A DNA stretch of 64,000 nucleotides from Clostridia bacterium (GCA_017461985.1 JAFTSA010000001.1:126301-190300), one strand, 5' to 3'. Shown: positions 26,530-35,588, counted from the first letter of the stretch. The notes: a model not told the origin generated them from the letters alone. Numbers and translations are program-made.

Positions 26530-27549
26530 ATGAAAAAAATCGTAATATCATTGGTGGCAGTATTGCTCACGTTGTCCCTCTTCGCCTTTGTCGCTTGCGA
26601 CAAGCCTGCCGATGACAACACCCCTACTTCAAAGGGTACGTTGACCTTTGTCATGCCTGACGGCACTCCTGCACTTGCTGCAGCAAAACTCCTCGGCACA
26701 ACTGAAATCGGCGGATACACAGTCAGCACTGAAATCGTTGCCGCAAACACAATCCAAACACAAATCGGTGGTGAAAAGGCAGACATCGTCATCGCCCCCA
26801 CCAACGCAGGTGCAGCCCTTATCAAACAAGGCGCACCCTACAAACTTGTGTCAGTTGCAGTGGAAGGAAGCCTCTATCTCATTGGCAGTCCCTCTAAGGT
26901 CGGCGGCGAAAGCACAATCGTATTCAACGACCTCAAGGGCAAGCGCATTGCATCAATTGGTCAAAACAACACCCCCGACAAGGTGTTCAAGTATATCGTT
27001 GACAACACCGTCGGTCTCACCTACGATGATGAAAACGACAAAATAATTTTTGAAGACGGTGCAGAAGCACAAATCGAGTGGTGTGCAGACGGCCCTGCAG
27101 CAAAAGTTGCTCTTATGAGAGAAAACAACCCCTGCGATTTTGCAATCGTTGGTGAGCCTGCAGCAACCGCATTTGGCACTCCCAATGGCGGTGGATTTAG
27201 CGCAAGAATGGACCTTCAAGCGCTTTACAGAGGCATCGGCAACAAGATGATCAACTTCCCTCAAGCAAGTTTGTTTGTCAAGACAGAGTTGACAACAGAT
27301 GCTGAATTTATGTCAGCACTCTTCAAAGCACTTGAAGATAGCAAGGCTTGGGTTGTGGCAAACCCTGCAGACGTCACCGCACTTCTTCAAGAAAAGGGAA
27401 GCACCTCAACTTTCCCTGCACCCAGCATTCCTAGATGCTCAATCGTTGTCACAAAAGTCAACAACAACGCAGTGAGAGAGTCAATCGTCACCTATCTTGG
27501 TCTTATGGTGCCCGCAGTGAACTGGTCAACCGTCGACCTCTTTATATAA
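26530..27549 (+). CDS. ABC transporter substrate-binding lipoprotein (NMT1/SsuA-like)
   Basis: 339 residues with lipoprotein signal FAFVAC (cysteine near residue 22), AGGAGA ribosome site. The body follows the NMT1/SsuA/NrtA-type binding fold: PDGTPALAAAKLL at the start, ADIVIAPTNAGAALI in the first lobe, then GKRIASIGQNNTPDKVF and DFAIVGEPAAT in the hinge/second lobe. This family binds nitrate, sulfonates, taurine or thiamine pyrimidine precursors; the residues do not let me choose. It precedes a permease and an ATPase of the matching importer class. A 15-bp hairpin and copy B of the long repeat separate it from the permease. Confidence 0.88.
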   Translation: MKKIVISLVAVLLTLSLFAFVACDKPADDNTPTSKGTLTFVMPDGTPALAAAKLLGTTEIGGYTVSTEIVAANTIQTQIGGEKADIVIAPTNAGAALIKQGAPYKLVSVAVEGSLYLIGSPSKVGGESTIVFNDLKGKRIASIGQNNTPDKVFKYIVDNTVGLTYDDENDKIIFEDGAEAQIEWCADGPAAKVALMRENNPCDFAIVGEPAATAFGTPNGGGFSARMDLQALYRGIGNKMINFPQASLFVKTELTTDAEFMSALFKALEDSKAWVVANPADVTALLQEKGSTSTFPAPSIPRCSIVVTKVNNNAVRESIVTYLGLMVPAVNWSTVDLFI

Positions 27550-27570
27550 TCAGCAATCTAAACTAATAAA

Positions 27571-27609
27571 TGTCATTTTGCCCACGCATAGCATGTGGGC
27601 AAAATGACA
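27571..27609. other. 15-bp perfect hairpin after the binding-protein gene
   Basis: TGTCATTTTGCCCAC (27571-27585) pairs perfectly with 27595-27609 around a 9-base loop. No T tract follows on the plus strand, so it looks like an mRNA 3'-end stabiliser or processing site rather than a terminator. It lies in the gene-free stretch 27550-27902, the rest of which is long repeat copy B. Confidence 0.65.
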
Positions 27610-27613
27610 AGTT

Positions 27614-27884
27614 ATATCAAGAGCATGTCCCCCTTCCTCACGTGTTTCCCCCTTCTGCCTACGGCAGAGCCCTACGGGCAGGGCAACACTCGGCTCTCGC
27701 ACATTAAGCGACGTCGCCTCATTATGCCACTCGTTGCGTTGGTGCAAAAAAAATCACAGCGCACCCGCAACTTCGTACGCTCGTCTGGTGCTCGGCGCTC
27801 CCTTCCTCGTCGCCGCTGCTCCTCGCGTTCCGTCTTCGAAGGAGTGAGTGCTCGTAAAGGAACGCCCCAAATTAGCAAAATGAG
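27614..27884 (+). repeat. Long dispersed repeat, copy B (inside the importer operon)
   Basis: About 271 bp matching copy A (3091-3356) almost base for base, with small differences such as TGCCTACGGCAGAG against TGCCATTCGGCAGAG. It lies between the binding-protein and permease genes and ends 18 bases before the permease start. No coding sequence is convincing inside it. Confidence 0.85.
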
Positions 27885-27902
27885 TACTCTCACTACATAA
27901 AT

Positions 27903-28679
27903 ATGGCAAAATTTAAAATCAATCAAAATACCAAAAAAATAATAGGCAACGTGGCATATCCTCTCATTGCATTGATCCTTGTCCTTGCAGTGTGGTGGAT
28001 TGTGGCTGCCGTCAAGGACAAACCTCTCATTTTCCCCACCCCCGACAAAGTTGTGGTGGAGTTTTTTGGTTTGTTCAGTGGCAAGTCATTTTGGACGTCA
28101 GTAGGCTGGACGGTGCTTCGCACGGTGGCAAGTTTCCTCTTGTCCTTTGTCATTGCATTCATTATGGCGGCACTGGGCGGACTCTTCAAGCCTATCCACA
28201 GAGTTATGTCCCCCATTGTCAGCATATTCCGCTCAGCACCCACCCTTGCAATAATCCTCATCATTATGCTTTGGCTTGACGGACAGCGCGCCCCTATCAT
28301 CATAGGTTTTCTCATTGCTTTTCCCATACTGTATCAAGCCATCTACACCGCAATCACGGGAGTGGACAAGGACCTTGTTGAAATGGCAAAACTCTACAAG
28401 GTGAAGCCTTTTGACGTGGTGTTTGGACTGTATTCGCCGGAGATTGCACCTGCTGTCTTTGACGTATCAAGAAGCACAATATCCTTGACATTGAAGGTGG
28501 TTATAGCAGCGGAAGTGATGACTTACGCAAAGGGAAGCATAGGCCTTGAAATGCAAAAGGCAAATCTGTCCTTTGACGTGGCAGTGCTCCTTGGTTGGAC
28601 GGTGCTTGCCATAGTTTTGTCCTTTGTTTTTGAGGGAATAGTTTTTGGAATAAAGAAGTTGTGGGAGGCAAAAAGATGA
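27903..28679 (+). CDS. ABC transporter permease (SsuC/TauC/ThiX type)
   Basis: 258 residues, about six membrane segments, with the binding-protein-dependent permease domain and an EAA-like loop. The segment around SPEIAPAVFDVSRSTISLTL is typical of the nitrate/sulfonate/thiamine-precursor class. No clear Shine-Dalgarno precedes the ATG, because the upstream 18 bases come from the edge of repeat copy B. The insertion may therefore have changed how this gene is translated. The ATPase start overlaps its stop by 4 bases. It forms the membrane channel of the importer encoded by 26530-29386. Confidence 0.88.
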   Translation: MAKFKINQNTKKIIGNVAYPLIALILVLAVWWIVAAVKDKPLIFPTPDKVVVEFFGLFSGKSFWTSVGWTVLRTVASFLLSFVIAFIMAALGGLFKPIHRVMSPIVSIFRSAPTLAIILIIMLWLDGQRAPIIIGFLIAFPILYQAIYTAITGVDKDLVEMAKLYKVKPFDVVFGLYSPEIAPAVFDVSRSTISLTLKVVIAAEVMTYAKGSIGLEMQKANLSFDVAVLLGWTVLAIVLSFVFEGIVFGIKKLWEAKR

Positions 28680-29386
28680 AAGATATTTTGGTCAAAAATT
28701 TGTCTGTAAGTTATGGTGACCAAGTGGTCTTTGACTCCTTCAACGCAGTTTTTGAAGGTGGCAAAATCAACGTAATCCTTGGTGGCTCAGGGGTTGGCAA
28801 ATCCACGCTCCTCAGCGCCATTGCAGGGCTTGTGCCTCACTCTGGCGAGGTGGTTGGAGTTGAGGGCGGAATTTCCTTCATTTTTCAAAAAGACAGGTTA
28901 ATCCCCTCAATTTCGGTGTTTAAAAACCTTGATTTGACGCTTAAAGGAGTTGTAAAGGACAAATCAGAACGTAAAAAAATGATTGAAGATATGCTGTCCG
29001 TCCTTGAAATAAGTGACTGCCGTGACAAGCGTCCCACCGAGATAAGCGGAGGTCAAGCACAGCGTGTAGCATTGGCTAGGGCATTCCTTTTTCCTAGTGA
29101 AGTTGTCCTTATGGATGAGCCTTTCAAAGCCCTTGACACAGCCCTGAAACATCGCCTCTTTGACTGGCTTTTGAAACTTGAAAAGAGAAGTCAAAAAACA
29201 ATCGTCTTTGTCACTCATGCAATTGACGAGTGCCTCCTTGCTGCGGACAACTATATGGTGATTGCAGGAAGCCCTGCCGAAATCGTCCTTGAGGGCAAAA
29301 TCCTTTCAGACAAAGAAAACCGCAAACTGACCGACGAGGAGTTTGTAGAGATAAGACAGAGCATTTTGAAAACTCTTGAAGCGTGA
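28676..29386 (+). CDS. ABC transporter ATP-binding protein (SsuB/TauB type)
   Basis: 236 residues from ATG 28676, overlapping the permease stop (ATGA), with GGGAGG as ribosome site; the ATG at 28661 lacks this. Walker A is GGSGVGKSTLL, the signature is ISGGQAQRVALARA, Walker B is VVLMDEPFKALD and the H-loop is FVTHAIDE. The DEPFKALD form is characteristic of importer ATPases of the sulfonate/nitrate/thiamine-precursor group. Energises uptake with the upstream permease and binding protein. The convergent ribU gene ends 8 bases away, with no room for a dedicated terminator. Confidence 0.92.
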   Translation: MKDILVKNLSVSYGDQVVFDSFNAVFEGGKINVILGGSGVGKSTLLSAIAGLVPHSGEVVGVEGGISFIFQKDRLIPSISVFKNLDLTLKGVVKDKSERKKMIEDMLSVLEISDCRDKRPTEISGGQAQRVALARAFLFPSEVVLMDEPFKALDTALKHRLFDWLLKLEKRSQKTIVFVTHAIDECLLAADNYMVIAGSPAEIVLEGKILSDKENRKLTDEEFVEIRQSILKTLEA

Positions 29387-29394
29387 AATTGAGT

Positions 29395-30027
29395 TTAGTC
29401 GTCCTCTGAAACGTCTGCGTCTGAGTCGCAGGCGTTTTCATTTTCAAGTTTTGTCTTTTTGAAGACGGACAGGTTTTTGTCCATAACGTTTTTGGTGTAG
29501 GGGATTTTGCAAAGAAGAAGTGAAATTGCCCCTCCAACTAGGACTGAAACGCCACCTTGCAGACAGTTGCCCGGTATGTCAACAGCGGAGGAGGTGAAGG
29601 CAACCGCCCAATCTCCACTTGACGCGCCGAGAATGATTGCACCGCCCAAGTAGTAGCCAACAATCATCTCAACTGCGCCAACCAAAAAAGCCGTTGACAA
29701 AGCAACGGGCAAGGCGATTTTCTTGTTTTTGATGAGGGCAGACAAAACCTTGAAAAGCACCCCTGCAATAAGCCCTTCAAGACCTTTCACTATGAAAGTG
29801 ACGGGCATCCACACAGGGGAATACATCAAGTCGGCAAGCATTGAGCCAACTCCTCCTGCAATAAATCCGCCAAAAGGACCTAAAAACGCCGATGCAATAA
29901 AGATGACTGTGTCACCAAAATTGACGTAGCCCGACGTTGACACTGAAGGAATGGCAATGACTATGGTTGCCACGAAAACTAGTGCGGAAAACACCGCAAC
30001 TTCTGCAACAAAAATTGTCTTTTTCAT
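29395..30027 (-). CDS. ribU: Riboflavin ECF transporter substrate-binding S component RibU
   Basis: 210 residues, about six membrane segments. N-terminal VAEVAVFSALVFVATIVIAIP and GDTVIFIASAFLGPFGGFIAGG follow the ECF S-component pattern. A domain of this class captures a vitamin and docks to a shared EcfT/EcfA module, which is not encoded here. The riboflavin assignment comes from the FMN riboswitch directly upstream, which in Bacillota typically controls ribU or the rib operon. The last 25 residues form an acidic, Asp/Glu-rich cytoplasmic tail. Monocistronic, with its own promoter at 30185-30157. Confidence 0.85.
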   Translation of the reverse strand: MKKTIFVAEVAVFSALVFVATIVIAIPSVSTSGYVNFGDTVIFIASAFLGPFGGFIAGGVGSMLADLMYSPVWMPVTFIVKGLEGLIAGVLFKVLSALIKNKKIALPVALSTAFLVGAVEMIVGYYLGGAIILGASSGDWAVAFTSSAVDIPGNCLQGGVSVLVGGAISLLLCKIPYTKNVMDKNLSVFKKTKLENENACDSDADVSEDD

Positions 30028-30030
30028 ACT

Positions 30031-30143
30031 TCTCTCCCATTCCGACTATACGGGCGGTTGTGGAATCTCACCACATCAGCTGTTGGGGCTGTCGGACTAG
30101 CTTGCGCATTACCAACGGTAGGGATTTTCACCCTGTCCAGAGT
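30031..30143 (-). promoter_or_regulatory. FMN riboswitch (RFN element)
   Basis: Read on the minus strand: GGACAGGGTGAAAATCCC, then TACCGTTGGT, a CTAGTCCGACAG segment, GATGTGGTGAGATTCCACA, ACCGCCCGTATAGTC, and GGAATGGGAGAG at the 3' end. These are the conserved blocks of the RFN aptamer in the right order, closed by CTCT/AGAG. The final GGGAGAG is also the Shine-Dalgarno of ribU, with the ATG 4 bases beyond, so FMN binding should block translation directly. No separate terminator or anti-SD is present. Confidence 0.93.
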
Positions 30144-30156
30144 TTATTTCACAAAA

Positions 30157-30185
30157 ATGATACCCCTTGTGAGCCACGATGTCAA
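30157..30185 (-). promoter_or_regulatory. Promoter of the ribU riboswitch transcript
   Basis: Minus strand TTGACA (30185-30180), 17 bp, TATCAT (30162-30157). Transcription would start about 7 bases before the aptamer. The rest of the gene-free stretch 30028-30417 is AT-rich, with a small hairpin AATCAA-CACAG-TTGATT and the divergent rpmE promoter. Confidence 0.75.
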
Positions 30186-30310
30186 TGCAAAAATAAAAAA
30201 ATCAACACAGTTGATTAATTTTAATGTTTCTATTTGTGATGCTCAAAATAAAGACGGTGGGGCATTTTGTTAAAAAAGTGTCAACAATCCAAAATCCCCC
30301 CTTATTTTGC

Positions 30311-30338
30311 TTGACTATAAGACAAATTGTGTTATAAT
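30311..30338 (+). promoter_or_regulatory. Promoter of rpmE
   Basis: TTGACT (30311-30316), 16 bp, TATAAT (30333-30338). The leader of about 70 bases contains a small stem (ACGCG...CGCGT, about 30360-30382), possibly a site for L31 autoregulation (speculative). Confidence 0.7.
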
Positions 30339-30417
30339 AAAGAAACTTTATGTCATATACGCGTAGGCACCATTTGGCGCGTGTGGGTGTAAAAATTAAT
30401 TCTCAGGAGAACTGAAC

Positions 30418-30624
30418 ATGAAACAAGGTATTCATCCCGATTACCATACCGTAAACGTTATCTGCGCTTGCGGTCACACCTTCCAAACAGGCACAACAAA
30501 GAAGTGCGACGAACTTAGAGTTGAAATTTGCTCCAAGTGCCATCCCTATTTCACCGGCAAGCAAAAACTCGTTGACACCGGTGGCCGTGTCGATAAGTTC
30601 AAGAAGAGATACAATCTCAACTAG
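30418..30624 (+). CDS. rpmE: 50S ribosomal protein L31, zinc-binding form
   Basis: 68 residues, standard length for bacterial L31 on the large subunit at the intersubunit bridge. Starts [19 protein letters not shown]. The four cysteines of the C+ (zinc) form are present: CAC near residue 16 and CSKC near 37. An excellent CAGGAGAA ribosome site precedes the ATG. Under zinc starvation many bacteria swap this form for a cysteine-free paralogue; none is seen here. It is followed by a hairpin with T tract, then prmC and prfA, a common Bacillota order linking ribosome and termination genes. Confidence 0.97.
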   Translation: MKQGIHPDYHTVNVICACGHTFQTGTTKKCDELRVEICSKCHPYFTGKQKLVDTGGRVDKFKKRYNLN

Positions 30625-30632
30625 TTTGGAAG

Positions 30633-30672
30633 AAATGCAGTCACCAAATGGTCACTGCATTTTGCTTTTTTT
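30633..30672 (+). terminator. Intrinsic terminator after rpmE
   Basis: AAATGCAGT (30633-30641) / ACTGCATTT (30654-30662), with inner ACC/GGT, then TTGCTTTTTTT. The next gene starts 10 bases later, so partial read-through is likely. Confidence 0.75.
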
Positions 30673-30681
30673 AGAGGAATT

Positions 30682-32508
30682 ATGGCAAAAAACGAAAAGA
30701 ATTGTGCTATCAAAAGGACTTCTATAGGCGGTCAAGCCGTCTTGGAAGGCGTTATGATGAAGGGCGCAACCTCCATTGCAACGGCAGTCCGCACCGAAGC
30801 GGGCGAAATCACAGTTGAAACCAAGAGGGTGAAAAACCCCAAGGATAGAAACGTGATTTTGCGTCTGCCTTTTGTCCGTGGGGTTGTCAACCTCATCACC
30901 CAACTGTACGACGGCATGGGCATACTTATGCGCTCAGCCGAGGTGTACGGCGATTTTGCTGAGCCCAGCAAGTTTGAAAAGAAAGTGGCAGAGAAGTTCA
31001 AAGTGAATCCTATGAACATAATCATGGGCTTTTCACTTATTCTTGGCATACTGCTTGCAGTGGGCATCTTCGTGTTTTTGCCCAACTTCCTCACCGGATT
31101 ATTGTTCAGGATACCTGCTCTTGCAGAGCACTCCTTGTCAAGTTTGTGGTACAGCCTCATTGAAGGCGGAATTATGCTTTTGATATTCATATCATACATA
31201 CTCCTCGTCACTTTGATGAAGGACGTGAGACGTGTGTTTATGTATCACGGCGCAGAGCACAAGGTCATCAGTTGCTATGAGCACGGTCTTGAACTTACTG
31301 TTGAAAACGCACGCACTATGTCCACTCAACATAGCCGTTGCGGAACAACCTTTACGTTTTTGGTGGTGGCAGTCAGCATTTTGGTGTTCACTCTTGTCAA
31401 CTGGGTCCTTGAAAAACTTGGTTGGCTCACCGACAACAATATGCTCAACGCCCTCATCAAAATGCCCTGCAAGCTGGTGTTCTTGCCTATTGTGGCAGGG
31501 GTGTCATACGAACTCTTGAAGTTCCTTGCCAAGTTTGACGCACTTCCCGCACGCATATTGCGCGCACCCGGTATGTGGCTTCAAAAGTTGACAACAAAGC
31601 AACCCACAGATGATATGCTTGAAGTCAGCATCACAGCATTCAAGACAGTGCTTGCTATGGATGCAGATCCAAATATGCCCACCCAAAAGTTTGACATCAA
31701 AATGCCCACCCCCGTGGCACGCAAGCGTGTTGAAGAAAAGGTGAAAGGCATTGAGGCAAGCGATATTGACTGGATGCTGGTTGAAGTGACTGGCAAAAAA
31801 CGTGGTGAACTCAGTGGCATATCACACCTAAGCAACAAGGAATATGAAAGCCTTATGAAGATTGCTGACAAGATGGTGGACGGCAAGCCTTTGCAATATG
31901 CTCTTGGCAACACCGAGTTTTACGGAATCCGTCTTGCAGTCAATGAAAACGTGCTTATCCCTCGTCCTGAAACCGAACTTCTTGCAGAAAAGGCAATAAA
32001 CCTTGCAAAGGAAAAGGGCTATGAAAATGCTCTTGACATCTGCACAGGCAGTGGGGCAATTGCAGTCACTCTTGCAAAAAACACCGCCCTTGCAGTGAGC
32101 GCAAGTGACGTGTCAACAGGGGCACTTGAAGTGGCAAAGGCAAATGCTATTGCCAACGGACTGAAAGTGAACTTCTTTGTCAGTGATCTCTTCAAGGCAG
32201 TGGAAGGCAAGTTTGACCTTATCACCGCAAATCCCCCCTATATCCCCACCGCAGACATTGACAAACTTGACGTAAACGTCAAGAACTTTGAGCCTAGACT
32301 TGCTCTTGACGGCGGAGTTGACGGCCTTGACCTCTACCGTAGAATTGCTGAAACAGCCCAGGAACACCTCAGTGACAACGGCACTTTGCTCCTTGAATTT
32401 GGCATCGGCCAAGGGGACGCAATGAAGGATATATTCAAGGATTATAAGGTGGAAATCCTCCGCGACCTTGAAGGAATTGAGCGCATTGCAGTGGTGACAA
32501 GAGGTTAA
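30682..32508 (+). CDS. prmC: DUF1385 - PrmC fusion (release-factor glutamine methyltransferase)
   Basis: 608 residues in two parts. Residues 1 to about 320 are a DUF1385 (YqhQ-like) membrane protein: it begins with SIGGQAVLEGVMMKG, has three to four membrane segments and contains the YHGAEHKVISCYEHG block. Residues about 345-608 are PrmC/HemK, which methylates the glutamine of the GGQ motif of release factors with S-adenosylmethionine. This half has the DICTGSGAIAVTLAK SAM-binding loop and the NPPY catalytic motif (about 515). The combined length equals the sum of the two families, so this is a real fusion and not a missed stop. It sits directly before its substrate gene prfA. Confidence 0.93.
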   Translation: MAKNEKNCAIKRTSIGGQAVLEGVMMKGATSIATAVRTEAGEITVETKRVKNPKDRNVILRLPFVRGVVNLITQLYDGMGILMRSAEVYGDFAEPSKFEKKVAEKFKVNPMNIIMGFSLILGILLAVGIFVFLPNFLTGLLFRIPALAEHSLSSLWYSLIEGGIMLLIFISYILLVTLMKDVRRVFMYHGAEHKVISCYEHGLELTVENARTMSTQHSRCGTTFTFLVVAVSILVFTLVNWVLEKLGWLTDNNMLNALIKMPCKLVFLPIVAGVSYELLKFLAKFDALPARILRAPGMWLQKLTTKQPTDDMLEVSITAFKTVLAMDADPNMPTQKFDIKMPTPVARKRVEEKVKGIEASDIDWMLVEVTGKKRGELSGISHLSNKEYESLMKIADKMVDGKPLQYALGNTEFYGIRLAVNENVLIPRPETELLAEKAINLAKEKGYENALDICTGSGAIAVTLAKNTALAVSASDVSTGALEVAKANAIANGLKVNFFVSDLFKAVEGKFDLITANPPYIPTADIDKLDVNVKNFEPRLALDGGVDGLDLYRRIAETAQEHLSDNGTLLLEFGIGQGDAMKDIFKDYKVEILRDLEGIERIAVVTRG

Positions 32509-32540
32509 TGTATTTTTAACAAAACGGAGTCAAAATAGTT

Positions 32541-33629
32541 ATGAAAATCTCAGCAGGAATGCTTCAAAAACTTGACAAAATCAAGGAAAGATATAATGAA
32601 ATCGGCGAACTCCTTTCACAAAGTGAAGTCATCGCAGACCAAAAAAAGTTTAGAGAACTTGGAAAGGAACTGAGCGGACTTACACCCATTGTGGAGTGCT
32701 ACGATTTGTATTCCTCACACAAAAAGCAATTTGAGGATTGTGAGGAATTGCTTGCCATTGAAACAGACGCCGATATGCGTGACCTTTTGAAGGCAGAGCA
32801 AAACGAACTGCGCGACGTCCTCGAAGAGGACGAAAACAACTTGAAGATTGCACTTCTCCCCAAAGACCCCAACGAGGACAACAACGTTATCGTTGAAATC
32901 CGTGGTGGCGCAGGTGGTGAAGAGGCAAGCCTTTTCGGCACTGAACTGATGAAAATGTATTATCACTATGCCGATGCCAACAGATGGAAGGTTGAAGAAA
33001 TCAACATTAATATGACCGAACTTGGCGGTGTCAAGGAAGCCGTGTTTATGATAACAGGCAAGGGCGCATACGGAAAACTGAAGTTTGAAAGCGGTGTGCA
33101 CCGTGTTCAAAGAGTGCCCGAAACCGAGTCGCAAGGCAGAATTCATACCTCAACCGTCACGGTTGCAGTGCTCCCTGAGGCGGAAGACGTTGAAATCGTC
33201 ATCGAAGAAAAGGACCTCAAGATTGACACATACCGCAGTTCAGGGGCAGGCGGACAACACGTCAACAAGACAGAGTCTGCAATCCGTATGACACATATCC
33301 CCACCGGCATTGTGGTTGAGTGCCAAGACGAGCGAAGCCAAATCAAGAACAGAGAAAAAGCGATGAAGGTCATGAAATCCCGCCTTTACGACCACTTCCA
33401 ATCACAGGCGGACAAGGAATATGCCGAGCAAAGACGTGCTCAAGTTGGCACAGGTGACAGAAGTGAGCGTATAAGAACTTACAACTTCCCTCAAGGCAGA
33501 GTCACCGATCACCGCATTGGATTCACACTTTACTCTCTTGAAAAGTTTATGCTTGGAGATATGGATGAAATGATTTCCGCCCTCCAAATCGCAGTGCAAA
33601 ACAAACTGCTTGAAAACGTAGAAGAATAA
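32541..33629 (+). CDS. prfA: Peptide chain release factor 1
   Basis: 362 residues. RF1 recognises UAA and UAG and releases the peptide. The conserved GGQ loop [17 protein letters not shown] is at about 233-249, and the codon-reading domain lies around [16 protein letters not shown]. It has an RF1-type N-terminal domain, and there is no programmed frameshift site of the kind found in prfB. GGAG lies about 11 bases before the ATG; an internal ATG at 32559 would match the common family N-terminus nearly as well. Follows prmC by 32 bases, so modifier and substrate are co-transcribed. Confidence 0.96.
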   Translation: MKISAGMLQKLDKIKERYNEIGELLSQSEVIADQKKFRELGKELSGLTPIVECYDLYSSHKKQFEDCEELLAIETDADMRDLLKAEQNELRDVLEEDENNLKIALLPKDPNEDNNVIVEIRGGAGGEEASLFGTELMKMYYHYADANRWKVEEININMTELGGVKEAVFMITGKGAYGKLKFESGVHRVQRVPETESQGRIHTSTVTVAVLPEAEDVEIVIEEKDLKIDTYRSSGAGGQHVNKTESAIRMTHIPTGIVVECQDERSQIKNREKAMKVMKSRLYDHFQSQADKEYAEQRRAQVGTGDRSERIRTYNFPQGRVTDHRIGFTLYSLEKFMLGDMDEMISALQIAVQNKLLENVEE

Positions 33630-33690
33630 TAAAAAAATTAGGACTTGTTTTTTGGTTATATTTTCTATAAAATATAATCAGAGGTGAAAA

Positions 33691-34119
33691 ATGATACAAC
33701 TTATTACTGGAACAAAAGGCACAGGCAAGACAAAAGCAATCATCGACAGAGCCAACGATCACGTTGAAACCGCAAAGGGTGACATCATCTTCTTGACAGA
33801 CACTGACAGATATATGTATTCACTCCGCTATCAAATCCGCACAATCAACGTGTCCGACCTGCACCGTGGCACAGAAACTTACGTCCGTGAGGATATGCTT
33901 GTTGGATTCATCTACGGCGTCCTTGCAGGCAACCACGACATCGAAACTGCTTATCTTGACGGTGCTCATCGTCTTCTTGGAAAGCACATCAGCGAAATGG
34001 AACACTTCTTTATGGACCTTGAAGAAATCGCAGAAAAGACTGACACAAACTTTGTGGTCACAGTCAGCGAAGACGAAAGTGCTTTCCCTGAATTTTTGAA
34101 GAAGTATTTGACAGAATGA
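33691..34119 (+). CDS. Small P-loop protein of unknown function
   Basis: 142 residues. Begins MIQLITGTKGTGKTKAIID, a Walker A motif (GTKGTGKT, residues 7-14). A short hydrophobic strand (DIIFLTDTD) and an aspartate-containing stretch (IETAYLDGAHRLL) could serve as Walker B. Similar short P-loop proteins occur in clostridial genomes as hypothetical or loosely named PilT-like proteins; I know of no established function. GAGGTG precedes the ATG, and a TATAAT at 33673-33678 may start a transcript just ahead of it. The stop overlaps the thrC start by 4 bases (ATGA), suggesting coupling. Confidence 0.75.
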   Translation: MIQLITGTKGTGKTKAIIDRANDHVETAKGDIIFLTDTDRYMYSLRYQIRTINVSDLHRGTETYVREDMLVGFIYGVLAGNHDIETAYLDGAHRLLGKHISEMEHFFMDLEEIAEKTDTNFVVTVSEDESAFPEFLKKYLTE

Positions 34120-35588
34120 AATACGTCAGCACCAGAGATGCTGGGAGAGCATATTCTGCCCCTGAAACCATAGTAAAGGGCATTGCAGATGACGGCGGAT
34201 TGTTTGTTCCGTCGTCTTTTCCCACTATTGACAAGGAGTTTCTCGCCTCACTCAGTGAGATGACTTATCCTGAAAGAGTGGCAAAAGTCTTGCACCTTTT
34301 TATGGACGAATTTGCTGAAACTGAACTTCTTTCATTTACTGAAAAGGCATATTCCCGCTTTGACGGAGACCCTTGCCCCGTGGTGAAGATTGAAGACGGT
34401 CTTTACGTTTTGGAGTTGTGGCACGGCCCTACCTTTGCTTTCAAGGATATGGCACTGACACTCCTTCCGTATTTGATGGTTGAATCAAAGAAGAAACTGG
34501 GCGTTGATGAAACAACCCTCGTCCTTGTTGCAACCAGCGGTGACACAGGCAAGGCAGCCCTTGAAGGATTCAAAAATGTGAAGGGCAGTGAGATTCTGGT
34601 GTTTTATCCTGAAAAGGGTGTGAGCACAATGCAAAAGTTGCAGATGGTCACACAAGAAGGAAACAACGTGGCAGTGGTTGGAGTCAAGGGCAACTTTGAC
34701 GACGCGCAAACTGCCGTTAAAGAGATATTCACCGACGAGGCAGTAAAGGCAAAACTGAAAGAAAAAGGCAAAGCCTTTTCATCTGCCAACTCAATCAACT
34801 GGGGCAGACTTGCTCCTCAAATTGCTTACTATATTTCATCATACGTTGACCTTGTGGACTGTGGTGAAATCGACCTTGGTGACAAAGTCAATTTTGTAGT
34901 GCCCACAGGCAACTTTGGCAATATCCTCGCAGGCTACTATGGGTATAAGATGGGGCTTCCTGTCCATAAACTTATTGTGGCATCAAATGCAAACAACGTG
35001 CTCACTGACTTCTTCAACACAGGCAAGTATTCAGTGAAGCGTGACTTCCACAAAACCGCATCACCCTCAATGGATATCCTTGTGTCCTCAAACCTTGAAA
35101 GACTGCTTTTTGAACTTTCAGGGAGAGACACCGACCTCATAAAGAAACTTTATCAAGACTTGAAAGAGAAAGGGGAATTCACCTTTGACCTTGACCTTCT
35201 TGACAACAGCATTTTTGAGGCAGGTTGGGCGGATGAAACCGAAACAAAGGACGCCATCTACAACTACTTTGACCTTGACGACGTCACCTTTGACCCTCAC
35301 ACCGCCGTGGCAGGAAGTGTGTATAATGACTATTCAATCGACACCGAAGACGACACTCCCACCGTCATTGTGTCAACGGCAAGCCCCTATAAATTCCCCA
35401 TAGACGTCCTTGACGGACTGACAGGCAAGAGAGAGAAAGACCCCTTCAAGGCAATGCTTAAACTGCAATATGAAAGCGGTGTTGACTGCCCCGGGGAACT
35501 ATACTACATCAACGAAAAGAAAATACTGCACACAAAAGTCGTGGACAAAGACAAGGCACTAGACGCCGTCCTTGACTTTGCTCTTTAG
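34116..35588 (+). CDS. thrC: Threonine synthase
   Basis: 490 residues, the long (type II-like) bacterial form. PLP enzyme converting O-phosphohomoserine to threonine. The PLP lysine is in LWHGPTFAFKDMAL (about 110). The typical N-terminus MKYVSTRDAGRAYSAPETI, the phosphate-binding VATSGDTGKAALEGF and VPTGNFGNILAGYYGYKMG are all present. Translationally coupled to the small P-loop gene upstream, and 8 bases before trpS. Confidence 0.96.
   Translation: MKYVSTRDAGRAYSAPETIVKGIADDGGLFVPSSFPTIDKEFLASLSEMTYPERVAKVLHLFMDEFAETELLSFTEKAYSRFDGDPCPVVKIEDGLYVLELWHGPTFAFKDMALTLLPYLMVESKKKLGVDETTLVLVATSGDTGKAALEGFKNVKGSEILVFYPEKGVSTMQKLQMVTQEGNNVAVVGVKGNFDDAQTAVKEIFTDEAVKAKLKEKGKAFSSANSINWGRLAPQIAYYISSYVDLVDCGEIDLGDKVNFVVPTGNFGNILAGYYGYKMGLPVHKLIVASNANNVLTDFFNTGKYSVKRDFHKTASPSMDILVSSNLERLLFELSGRDTDLIKKLYQDLKEKGEFTFDLDLLDNSIFEAGWADETETKDAIYNYFDLDDVTFDPHTAVAGSVYNDYSIDTEDDTPTVIVSTASPYKFPIDVLDGLTGKREKDPFKAMLKLQYESGVDCPGELYYINEKKILHTKVVDKDKALDAVLDFAL

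Noticed and set aside
32541..33629. Release factor 2 with programmed frameshift
   Set aside because: The frame is continuous, with an RF1-type N-terminus and no in-frame UGA site; it follows prmC as prfA usually does.
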